From positions 13,280,571 to 13,344,570 of the forward strand of contig NC_045138.2 of the NCBI RefSeq assembly GCF_008831285.2: 64,000 nt of DNA, read 5' to 3'. Numbering within the stretch: position 1 is the first letter of the stretch; every line of letters starts with the position of its first letter. Shown in pieces: positions 22,991 to 34,700 of the stretch. The notes under the pieces are model-generated. The model was not told where the DNA came from and searched no databases. It saw only the letters and a list, made by a program, of their open reading frames with translations. The translations under genes were made by a program, and so were the position numbers. The stretch is from Nymphaea colorata. Its lineage: Eukaryota; Streptophyta; Magnoliopsida; Nymphaeales; Nymphaeaceae.

Positions 22991-25900
22991 CTTCGTCTTA
23001 TTGTTGAATTCTTGTTCTTCCTTCCAGTTGGTGATGACTAGAGGGTGAGGGATGTTTACCTCAGGCGGCGGTACCGGAAGAATCTCGGGCGGGGGAAGCC
23101 GAGAGGAGGAGAGGGGCGGAGGCCCAGAGGGACGCCGAGAATCGGGGGTAGCATAACCAGAGGGGGGAGGGCGCACAGCTCTCGCGGGGGATGCTTTGAG
23201 AGATGGTTTGGGGAAGGATGGGATTTTATGCGATGCGCCGGGCACGGAACCCCCTCCCCACCCTCCTTGCCTGCAGGCCAAGGAAGGAAACGGCGCGGAA
23301 GGTTTTCTTTCCCTTTTCCTCGTTTGTCTTGTTTCTTCCTCCTCTCTTTGACTCGGCGAGAGGGAGGTGCATCTGGGATGGTGGTTGTGGTGGGCCCCGC
23401 TCCCACTCTCGCTGCCGATTCTCTCTCCCTTGCGTTGTGGGTTTGGGATTTGGATAGCGCAAAGGCTGCGCTCCTGCTTGTTTCTACTGAGATATGATAT
23501 GATATGATATATCTATCTCATTGTGGTAAAACTTGAAGAAGGGTGAGTGGTCGGCAAGCAAGGTCCTTCCTTTTCCTTCTTACCTGCCTTTGCCTGTGGT
23601 GGTGGGTTCCAAATTTAGGGGAACCAGTCAAACGCTTGAGCATCGCCCACCCTTCTTCACAGGGAACCAGTCAAACGCTTGAGCATCGCCCACCCTTCTT
23701 CACAGGGAACCAGTCAAACGCTTGAGCATCGCCCACCCTTCTTCACAGGGACCCACCTTTGGCTATCGCATTCGTTACTGCTTCCCGCGACTGGGTCCCA
23801 CTTGAGCAGAGGGGGAACCTTACCTTATTCTTTCGCTTAACCCTCATTCTGACGTCAGCATGAATGGCGTGGGAACGCCCCGAGGTGCTCTCAGGATTGC
23901 TTTTTCGCAAGCTTTACATTCGGCTGCACAACTTTTTATTTTATGCATTCATGCGTTTCTGAAATTTTGCCAATGCTCGAAGAAGTCCGTCGCCAATGTC
24001 ATGTCAATTTTTTTTTTCTCTCTCTCTCTCTCTCTCTTTACGATTATCTCACAGCACGAAGCTAAATCCATTTTTTTATTTTTAACCTTTCGGATCGAAG
24101 GGCAAAACAATACCCAAAACCATTGGGCCATGTTTTTTTTTTTTTTTTTAAAAAAAAAAGAGGTGCGGAATGTTCATGTTGTTCCAGAGGCTTTTGTTTG
24201 ATGATTTTTGAGCCGAGTCCCCCCGTTCCAAAAGAATTCCAAACGCATGTGGCTTTGTGTCGTAACGCAGCGGACGCAAGAACGGTCTCAAAATTCTTCC
24301 ACCCAATAATGGCCGGAAAGGCAAGGTAACTCTCCATCTTTCGAGACAAAGCCACATCTACGCCCAGGGGCATTAGGGTAACCCTCGAACACTAGATATA
24401 TTAGTATGTGGATCGTTCCGATCCATTTTGCTTCACCACTATTGTGAAGCTGATGCGCCGCCCAAGTCACTCACACAAGGATGAAGACAAATCTCCAATA
24501 ATGGAAGGGAAGAAGACCACTCGCAGTCACAGAGGGCCCGAACAGCCGTAGTCGATCGATTATCGAATAATGGAGATCCTAGACAAAAAATGTTTCTCCA
24601 CATTTAAATCCGAAAAATATATGGCGTGTGATGGTGCTGATTTTTCTTTTTTATAAGCAGTGAAAGTGAGGCCTTTTGCTAGCGACACTTATGGGAGGAG
24701 AGACATGGAGTCGACGACGCCACAGAGGCACAGATGGTAGTGGGGCTTCTAATCTATAAATGCTGCGGATTGGAGAATAAAGCTGGTTAAGCCAAGGCAG
24801 TGGTAGCTATAGTGCCTTCTTCTCCCACACAAATTAAGGGCCAACCTAATATAATTTGGTTTTTACTGCAGTTGATAGCAATTAGCCCCAGGGAACAATT
24901 AATGTTCATGATTAAAACGGTATATTGATGGTTGGAGGGGAGAGAGAGGAAGCACGTCAAGCAAATCTAATCAGGTCGTCCTTGGCGGCTCATGTACAGT
25001 CTGGATCTCCGACCATCCTGCTCCCACCTCAAGCCCCATCGCTGCTGTCTGGACTACGACATGCGAGGAAGTAGCTGCTATATGCTTGCATGGTTTTTTT
25101 TATATCTTGTATTTAATTATCACATACACAGTTAGTTAGATTTACAAAAAACAACCGGAAAGCTAACATCTAAAAGTTTTATATACGTAGATAACTGCAT
25201 ATTCGTGTTTCTAGCTTTTCTTTTCTTTTTTAGTATCCGGCGGTACAGCTTACTTTTCTCACACTGGGCTGCGGACCGTATTCATATTTTTGAGAGCTAA
25301 TGGATGGGGACCCCCCTCACGTCCTTACCTCCCCAGTATACCAAGCAAATAACGGATGAACGGGTGAAACAATTGACCATGGTGGCTTTTCTATAAGACA
25401 AAGTCAGTCTTGAACATATTTATACAAAAAGAAGAAGATGTTCATAACCTGTAAAACTGTAATTGCATTTTATTTGTATTTGACAACCTTTCAAAAATGT
25501 TCCCTACCCTATCAACCATTTTTTATCAGTTGATGCTTGTCATTCCGAAATTTCCTAAACACAACTTTATAGACCAAAAGTTCCAACTGTTGATTTTGAT
25601 CTCATTGTAAAATTTTATTTGTAACATAGAAAAATGCATTCATACCAAATAGGGAGAGGTTTTCCAATGTGGGTGGTTTAGACCTTTAAGTTGTTTTTTT
25701 GTGCAAAAAATACTTGCGCATAAATTTTCATATTCAACCACCAATTCATCCCTATCCTTCTATGTGAGTTTAAAACAAGCGCTAGAATGAATGAAGTCAT
25801 GGATGATGAGGGAAGAATCTATTGGCAGTTCCAAGGAGAAAACGGTCGCAAGATAAAAAAGGTGGTCGTAGGAGGAGGGCTGCAGGTAAGGCAGCGCAGG

Positions 25901-27268
25901 GCATCAACGGTGACGGCCGCATATTGATACCGACCCTCAAGCGCTAGCGACCTGAGGCAGCAGGCCCTCCAGATGAGGATGGGCTGTGCAGATAGCGCGA
26001 GCTCCTTAATTATTGGTCATCCAAGTGACGTTTACACCTTTTGGTGTGGCCGGCCACAAGAAGGCGCTGCACGGGAAGGAAGGTCAATTAATTTGGCCGC
26101 GTGGCCACGCAGCTTCTACTTCCTTCCCTCCGCCAAACATCCAACGACGTGTTTGAATCGTGGAGAAAATGGTCCGACACATTTAAATCCCTTATCTACC
26201 CTACGTTCCACCATTCTCTTGTCTTTGGAACGTATACGTCACCGGCTAATTGGGGATGCCACAAAAAAACAGGGGAGAGAAGGTCTTGGCGGCTGGGGAG
26301 TCATCTCTCTCCGGCCACGGGACTCTCCCATAACTGGAGTTACGCGTGGATTTAATTTGTCCCTGCAATGTTGGCGCCCTCCAAAAACGGTATAACCCCA
26401 AACTGGCGAGACAGACCAATGGCCCTGCTTCTTGGGGTGAAAGCGCCCCTTGTTAATAAAAAATCACTACCCACCTGCCTCCTTTTGAAGATAAGGTGAG
26501 AGCTCAAGATCAGCAACTCCTTTCTATACGTTAAACATCTCATCTTCTTTTTCTTCCTTACACGCAAGTTATTAAACTGCGCCTGGCAGAGGAGAACCTG
26601 GGGAGAACGAAAAGTATCGACCTGCAAGCGCTCGTAGAGGATTATCTAACCGACAAATACAACATGTCTTTGGAATGTCTGTGTACGCACATTCAACAAA
26701 CTACCGACCGCCACCGGAGAAGCCTTGTAGAGGAAAAAGCACGGAACGAAGACTTGGCTGCTTTTGCTCCAACAATATTAACCAGGTCAAGTATCGCAAT
26801 CTGATTTCAACATGGTTTTTCTTTTACATACTAACGGGAAGACGAATTCCTTCATTTAAAGTGTTGATGAACGAACGGTCCAATAACAAGCAAAATATAT
26901 TATTCTACAACAAGTAAGAACAAATTGCCATGTTTCTCTGTCTCTCCTCCACAGAGGAAGCGTCTGTCATGTCATGTTTACCTCCTTGTCCTTGTCAGCC
27001 AGGGATGGGCCCTGCAAAGTATCTTGTGACTTGAAACAGAAACAGCCACGGTAGTCATTGTTTTGGAAAGCACAGTCTATTTTTCGTATGCATTACTAAA
27101 AGTATAGACTTTTAGAAGGAGGAAAAAAGAAGAAAATGTGCAAAAAGGTGTTTGGCTACAAGAAAAGGAAAACGGGCAAAAGATGTTTGCACTTTTAGAA
27201 GTAGTGTTTGTACAATTTAACCTTGCAGATATAATCTTATAAGTGTTTTGGTATGAAACATACATTAA
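22991..27268. other. Intergenic region upstream of the DUF7054-family gene
   Basis: GC-rich promoter-proximal sequence (to about 23.4 kb) is followed by the 43-bp tandem triplication, a long T/A homopolymer near 24.13-24.16 kb, and AT-rich sequence. Long frames at 22949-23497 on both strands follow the GC-rich, purine-biased composition and show no domain. The 140-codon frame at 25973-26395 (+) has no recognisable family. I see no gene here. Confidence 0.5.
23620..23748. repeat. Three tandem copies of a 43-bp unit
   Basis: Copies start at 23620, 23663 and 23706. The unit begins GGAACCAGTCAAACGCTTGA and ends CCACCCTTCTTCACAG. The three copies are virtually identical, so the expansion is recent or under conversion. 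It lies about 720 bp upstream of the DUF7054-family start codon. Confidence 0.95.
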
Positions 27269-27727
27269 CGCCTGTTTGGTAAGAAGGAAAGGGGCAAAAG
27301 GTATTTGGCTACAAGAGAAGGAAAAAGAAAGGAAATGAATAGATTATTTAGTATAAATCTCTTCCCTCTCAAATCGGTGTGGCAAGCTGCTGTAAGTTTT
27401 CGATGAGATTCTTGATACTGTTCTAGAAAGATTCATGACTTATTCAGACAGATTAAGAATGAAAGGAAAAAAAGGTACGTGGAAGAATTTTTTATTCTCA
27501 CACTACCCCTCCTTTTCTTTCCCTCATTTTTAAATCCATGTGCTATGTAGTCTTTTTTTCCATTCCATTCATTTCCCTTCCCTTTCTATCCAAACAAACT
27601 TTTTGATCAACTCTTGTCATTCCATTCCATTCCATTCATTTCCCTTCCCTTTTTCTTTCCTTTCATTCCATTCCCTTCCCATTCCCTTCTTTTCCATCCC
27701 TTCCTTTCCCCCCAACCAAACAAAGCG
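27269..27727. mobile_element. Candidate snap-back MITE (PIF/Harbinger- or Tourist-like)
   Basis: The left end CGCCTGTTTGGTAAGAA and the inverse of the right end, CGCTTTGTTTGGTTGGGG, form imperfect terminal inverted repeats. Each end is flanked by TAA (27266-27268 and 27728-27730), matching the 3-bp TWA target duplication of PIF/Harbinger elements. The left interior is purine-rich (GGAAAGG, AAGGAAAAAG) and the right interior is the complementary pyrimidine-rich sequence (CATTCC, TTTCCCTTCCC). The 459-bp element could therefore fold back on itself. There is no coding capacity. The superfamily assignment rests on the 3-bp duplication and is tentative. Confidence 0.6.
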
Positions 27728-29459
27728 TAAGTCAATCGTAACTCAAGACTCACTGTACTTTTTAATCATAAAAAATTAGCAGATCTTATAACATCAAAAT
27801 TTTGATAATAAAAAAATGTCATATGAAAAGATAACTTGAATTAATATAGTAAATATGTATGTGTGTGTGTGTGAGAGAGAGAGAGATTTTGGTCTTAAGC
27901 CCTTACCCTTATCCAAGTGAAAAGAGGTGAAACATAATAGAGTAAGGAAAATTGCCAGAAATCCACAGTAAGTTTTGGTGTAATAAGTACTCCTTAAGTT
28001 GGTGTGGTGCTGAAAATCCACTATCTAACTTTTTACGTTTAGTTGTTATTTAAAAGACCATGAATTTCTTTCCCACAGAACAAATTGTTAGATACACAAC
28101 TGTCAAAATTTTCACCACAAAAAAAAAAAAAAAACCCCAATGCGCTAACGAAGACGCATGATTTTTTATACTTCTCAAATACATGCCAAGGCTTTTTGCA
28201 GCACTTAAAAAAGCTGGCCTACGATTTTGGCAAGAAACCAACCCTACACCTAACTTCCTTTGGTTATTGAAAGAAATGCACCTAATTAACTAACGTATGT
28301 GTAATTATAAAAGGACATATCCAAGTACTTCACAAATAGTGGAATGTAGGTAACTTTGTTTAGTATAACTAAAAATTTTGATGGAAAATAATTAGGATCG
28401 TATCAAAAGATTAGGTTTGTGAAACTAGAACAGAAAGTAAGTTCCTTTCAGGTTAGGACGTTTCGTCTTTTGGTGAAACTACAATAATATCAAATGCACG
28501 AAGTCTCCGCATCGGTTCCTCTACAATAAATATAACTTCAATAACGGGGGTGCGGGTGGCTCGGACTGTGGTTCTGTTAATTAGGCATTACTTAGTTATC
28601 CAAATTGAATCTCAGGTTAATGGCACTTGGAGTTGGATAACGAAAAGGGCTGGAATACAAATCCAGATCTAGTTAGCTGATGAAATTTATATCTGTCTTA
28701 TATATGTAGTTAGAGAGGATAACCTTTCGTATATTGGTTTACATGACAATTTGCAAATTAATCGAAATCCATTGCAACATAAATTTCAATCTAGTTAACT
28801 GGATTTACTTGAATATCTATTCCAAACCCGAGTTGTTGACATCATCCGACAGTAACTCGTGAATTTAATTATTTTTTTCAAGAGTCACGACCGTCCTTCC
28901 TTTCTCTTCCACATAATGTGGACGTACCAGGTAGAGAAGTTTCATTTCAATTGCCTCCTTTGGTCAGAACAGCGGTTATAATTAAAATGAAAAGTTCTCG
29001 TACTTCATTTTAACCGAATCACTTGCTTTCCACGTGAAACGCAAAAGGAGTTTAAGTTGCAAGTTAAGGGCAAGCAAGTACCTCACGACAGATGTCGTTC
29101 GCCCACTTCTAATTAGAAACTCCGTTGTGAAACGAAGCATCGGACTCGATTGTGTTAGTTATAATACATATATCTATCTATCCGTTTGCGTTCTCAATAG
29201 CAAAATGGCTTCTCATATTTTCGCAATTAAAGTGAACACATGCGCCGAATGAAAACGTTGCTTGGAAGGCTTTCTCCTACTTTTATCGCCAAAATTAAGT
29301 ATAATAGAGAAAACACAACCAAAAAGTTGACAGGGATGCAGGGGATCGGCGGAAACCAAAAAAGACTAGTGGCTAGACACGGCCACTCCGCACGAGGGAC
29401 AAACACAAGATATAATCAACACAACAGTGGGGACTCAGCCATGCAAAGCAGCTCAGTCA
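27728..29459. other. AT-rich intergenic region
   Basis: It holds simple repeats ((TG)n and (GA)n at about 27857-27886, an A-run at about 28119-28133) and only short frames without family features. I see no gene or clear element boundary. Confidence 0.5.
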
Positions 29460-31710
29460 TCTGCGTTAGCCATATTCATATCGGTTAGCATATTCCCTGT
29501 ACTTCAAAATCACACCACCAATTTCTCTTGGGATGACATTGTTTTTGAGCTTTCTGTAGGCTGCCTTATCCCTAAGGCATAACCAAGGTTCTGGCCGTCC
29601 TCTTCGGCCTTCTACCGTTGCTTTCAATGCCAACCTGAATTAGGCAATTAGCTGTGTGAATGGCCAGATCCAATTCAACTTGCTGCAACTGTGAAAAGAA
29701 ATTTCTGCAAAATCATGCCCCTGAACAGCCTCCCTGCTGCAGATCTTAACCTCTCTCCTGTCCGCGTCCTGCAAAACAGCAGGAACTTGTTTTTTTCTAT
29801 GCTTTATACAGTTGACTATATACAGATTCCACTAAGAGACCCTGAAACATTTGAGATTTCAGAACATATCCCGCCTATACGAAGCCATATCTGCAGCATT
29901 TGCGTTTCATGGCTATTCAACTCCATCGCCATGAAGTTGTCCCCTGCATGCTTGCCAGACAACATGGTTAAGGTTATATCTTTCTTTCTCCTTCCAATGC
30001 CCATGGTGAATCTGATTACAGGCCCACCAGACTTTCCAACAAACAATATGAAAAACTACTTTCCAACATTTTTCCAACCATTTCTGCTTGACATGAGCTT
30101 TATGCCAGTGCTGGAATTCTGCTCCTATTCCTTGCCAGGGGGTTCTTTTTCTGCCAAAGTGCTTAATAATGTTGTACCAAATTAACTTTAATTATCACCT
30201 GACATCTAAAAATGGTATGGAGATTACTCACTTCCTCATTGTTGCACCATCAACACCTTTTCGCCAAATTTATACCCCATCTTTTCAGCCTGTCAAGACT
30301 TCGAAGTTTATTCTCACAGGCTATATAAACAAACCAGAACTGCTGTGGCTGGGGCCTTTGTTTTCCATATTCTCAGCTTCCAGTTTTCTCTAGCTCCAGT
30401 TTCCCTGGTGGAGGTAAAAACCTCTCCAGCTTTAAGATTTTCACTTCTCTGGTTACCCAAATTAGCTGATCTGGTTGGTTCGCAAGGGACAGGTCCATCA
30501 GGCAGTCAAATCTTCCCCTGCTCCTTAGAATGCCATTATTATGTCTCGCTTTCGCTTCCACTAGACTAATAATTTAATTCCCAATTCTCTTCTGATGCTG
30601 CCGTATTCTTCTCCACAGAGGGAGCTCACCAGTTCTCTGCCCTGCCACCTATCCAGCCAGACTGTAATGATCTGGGCATCTCCCACATTCCACCTTATCC
30701 TATTAGCAATCAGGCTCCACCCATATTCCATGGGAGTTTGAGAGTCCATAGGCCTTCACTGCCTCTGAGATATCTGCTGCAACACCAGTCTTGAACTATA
30801 TTCCTGCTGTTCAGCACCTTGCACAGCAAGCTAGCTAGAAGGGCCTTGTTCCAATTTTGGAGAGGTCTAATACCTATCCCTCTCTCCTCTAGGGTTGGCA
30901 AAGCGCACTCCAGACATTATATGCATTCTTTTGTTGCCTGTCCCTTCCTCTGCCCACAAGAACCTCATCATGCTACTTTCCTGCGGAGGTAAGAATACTT
31001 GTATCCAGTGAACTAACAATGGTTCCAAATTGTGTTTGATGAGACAGATCCTTCATAAGAGAGAAGATTTGATTTCAAAAGCCGAGTTTCTTCTCCATTT
31101 TATCCACCAAGGGAGTGCACAGACTTTGAGGTAGACCGAGATATGTCATAGGAAGATTACCCTCCTCCCACTCGAGAATTCTGGCTAATGATCTTCTCTT
31201 TTCTGCTGTCATGTTAAACGTCACTACAGATGTCTTGTTCTTGTTTATCTTCATGTTTTCCCTCTCTTCCATGTCTTCTAGAAAGTTATAGATGTTTTGG
31301 ATGGATCTTCGTTCCCTTGCTGAACAGTCGGACATCATCTGCGAAGACTATGCTCCATATTTTGGGTTGGTAACAAGGACCTTAGGGATGCAGATTCTCT
31401 TCCTTACCACCTGTGCTTTGAAACCGTGCAGGTTTAGTTATGCAACAATTATAAATGAGTAAGCATATAAGGGTTCTCCTTGGTGGAGGCCTCTCTTCCA
31501 GTTAACTTCCCTGCCTTCCATCTCATTGGGCCATTTATAAGGGCCGAAAAAGGAGGCTGATTAAGCAGAAAAGCATAACCTCATCAACCCACATCAGATG
31601 AAAGCCAATATGAAGCAAGCTTTCCTTCAGAGAAGTCCATGGGACTCTATCGTATTCTTTGGGCAAGCTATCTACTATTTGCAACTACCAAACCAATTAA
31701 TCAGATCGTC
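29460..31710 (-). mobile_element. 5'-truncated, frameshifted LINE (non-LTR retrotransposon) remnant
   Basis: Several reading frames on the minus strand, in order, match the reverse transcriptase and C-terminal part of a plant L1-type LINE. These are YDRVPW (about 31637-31654), FSALINGP, the catalytic FADD box (31334-31345), MTYLGLP (about 31122-31150), an ERGIGIRPLQNWNKALL segment (30.71-30.90 kb), RIRWNVGDAQIITVWLDRW (about 30.66-30.72 kb), a zf-RVT-like DRLKRWGINLAKRC...IFRC segment (30.19-30.29 kb) and a Trp-rich tail. The pieces lie in different frames separated by stops. The endonuclease and N-terminal RT motifs are absent. The 5' truncation is typical of LINE insertion. No poly(A) tail was identified at the 29.46-kb side, so that boundary is approximate. 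Confidence 0.8.
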
Positions 31711-34700
31711 GGTATGCAAGCTTTGATCATGAATATTTCTACCTTCGAGGAGAGCCCCTTAAAAATTCTCAAAATTAAAGTAAAATGAGAGGAACATATA
31801 AAATGTTGGTGGAAGGGAAAATCAAAATTAAAGAAAAATTAAATTTGAAAATATAAATTTTTAAGTTTAAAATACAGTCGTACCCGTGTCGTTGTACCCA
31901 CATACCGACACGGGCACTTGGGAAGATCACACATATCCGTATGACTTAGCCACAGGTTCTGTTTGAGATGTTACCATTCTAGGTATTCAAGCACGTCCCT
32001 ATGAGACAGTAGTCGAACGAGGAATTTTTGGCTGAAGGGCACTAATACATAGTAAAAACTTACAAATGAAGATAAATATTGTATAAAATATTCCATACTT
32101 CAGCTGCACCTGCACATCTGTTGCTACCAGGCAGACATAGTTTAAAATTGTTATCATAACACAAGAAAGCAAAATATTGCCTCCACCTCAAACTTCATGA
32201 GCTATTTAATTTTACATGTTATGACATCAACAAGTAAAATCATCAAGAAATGAGGGGAACCTTTGCCTACATTATACGAGCATACAAAATGAAAATACAA
32301 AGACAACCATCAATTATGATCGTCTCACATGCTATTAGGAAAGTGGACGTCCAACCAAAGAATATGTTCACTTCTGCAATCAGCATTCAAATGTTAGTAA
32401 CTTACCCAATCAAGATTCAAGCATGAAAATTTGACTGAAAATAAGAAAATATGTGAAAATTAGTTCATTGCCTTCTGCAATTCAATCAAAACAGCAACAA
32501 CACATGAAGTCACGTGTTCAACATAAAAAAACAAAAGGGACACACTGAAACCCCCAAATCAGCATCAGAAGACGGTAAACAAAACCCCAAATTTATCAGC
32601 AATAAAAAGGGTCAAAGAGACCGCCCAAACCAAAGCACAAACAAGAATTAGAGACACATTCACAGGGGTTAGGGGAGAGAGAGAAAGAGTCACTCGCGCC
32701 CTAACTTGTCCCTTAAAAAGGAAGAATAACAAGAAGGAGAACTTACAATTGAGTTGAGGGTTTGGGCCGAACAGTGATTGGCAACATGGCGATGCCGACG
32801 ACAGACGCCCGATGGCGACTCGGCGAAAGCCATTGGCGACGCGCCGATTGTTGATGCGTGATGGTGGGCGCAGACGACAGCATGCGCAACTGAACATGGG
32901 ACGACAATGAACGAAGGAAACGGCCCTGCTTCTACCTCTGCGAACTGGGGAAGTGAGAAGTCGAAGGTTGGTGGTAGGGTCCACCCGAATGCGGCCACGA
33001 AATCACCAATGTACCGCCGAGGACCCTCTCCAAGATCTAGGAGGAGGTTGTCGCCAATAGGTTTAAAAGTTAATTACAATGAGTGGTTCCCACCCGACAG
33101 TCACCCCGGCTCAAAAATAGGTAAAGACATTTCAAGAATGGCTTCCCCAACCCTGGCTTGAACCTACTACAAATTTCTAGAATAGGTGTGAGGCTTAATA
33201 CAAAGCGTAGCGATACAAAATATCACTCACCTCACTCAACATTCATCACACCATTCAAACCACTCTGTCATACAATCCCTAGTCGCAACAAACCACACCC
33301 TTATCTCTAGGTGGTCTACAACCCGAAAATCGTGTTCTTAGTAAAGTGCCTTGGAGGGATTCCAGCCGGTTGTCAATGCCGTAGGCGGTTTGAAAAGCAA
33401 ATGCACCATTTTCCCGAATCTATAGGGTGATCCGATGTTACCTCCCAATACCACGCTTGGGGACTCCTCAAGCTTCACCAAAGGGGATAACTGGCAGCAA
33501 TAAGGCTGTTCCCTTTGATATTTTCAGCCACGTCCACCTTCACCGAGTCGAACTCCCCCTTGAGCACAATTAGAACTAGAGAAAATCAAGTCCTACTCGG
33601 TAAATAAAGGAGAGAAGAGTAGGTGGATCTAGTTACCCGATTGGATTCGGACCCATTGTTGATTTGTGTAGTGAAGGGGGATGCAAACGCCAATGTCGCT
33701 TGGCGGACGCGATTCCTTCTCTCCTTTGGCTGCAATCTCCTACGGGTAGAGGTTGAGCCACACGTCTCCTTGCTAAAATTAAGATTTGAGAAACAAAGCC
33801 AACAAGTATCAAGGTATAGAAGTGAAAAGGAAATGAACTTCTAGATGAGAAAAACCTTCACCCGTAAGACCAATTTAACCCCGATCTTTGTAATGAGAGG
33901 GAGAAGCGATCGCCGGTGCGCCGGTGGACGTTGAGGCAATCCTCAAGTTACGTTCATTCTCCTTCTTTCCCGTCCTCTACTATCTCCCACGAACTCACGG
34001 GCAAGACTCCCAAATGATCCGCAAGAACAAAGGCAATCACAATCTAAATGATTAAAGAAATGAAAGAAAGATTGTGAATGCACTTCACCGGATAAACGGA
34101 TAACCCCTAGGAAGTGTCGTAGATAGGGGGATGCAAGTGTTGGAAGTGCCAACACACGCGTATCTTCCTCCTTCTCCGACGAATATGGAAGTTCCAGTGA
34201 GGTATGTTAATCAGACTTCGCCCGTCTCTCCCCTTGATTGCCAATCTCCTCGAGATCCACAATTATGCCGCCTCCTCCTCCTCACGTGTTAAGGTGAGAA
34301 GCTTCCCACAACGTGATGTGAGTCAGCTCCTAGGATTACGAACCCAAGATCGTGCGTGAATCTTGCCTTAGTCGAATAGGGTCCAGGTGCGATGCGCCTA
34401 ATCGGCTGGCCGATCTCCTTCCTTGATTGTTGGAGATCAAATCGGAAAGGAGGTTCTCGCCAAAGGGGATGGTGCTGATCCTTGCCACGTGTACGAACCG
34501 ATCTTCAAAGGATTCTTCAAGATATGGCGAGAATCTTGCCTTAAGTGGATTGCGTCTAGGTGCAATGCTCCTAATCTTCCAAGATATTCTCCTTCCTATT
34601 TCATTGAAGAGAAATTAGGAAGGATATCTCGCCAAAGTGGGGTCGAGCTGATCTCACCCCCGTGTCCACACCCTCAGCTGCCACCCAGCGCCTTCCCTTT

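Noticed and set aside
22949-23497. Several overlapping frames of 80-165 codons on both strands upstream of the DUF7054-family gene
   Set aside because: They are explained by GC-rich, purine-biased promoter DNA. The true gene start is fixed by its family N terminus at 22903.
25973-26395. 140-codon plus-strand frame
   Set aside because: No domain, no conserved pattern, and overlapping frames are equally open; kept only as a note in the intergenic entry.
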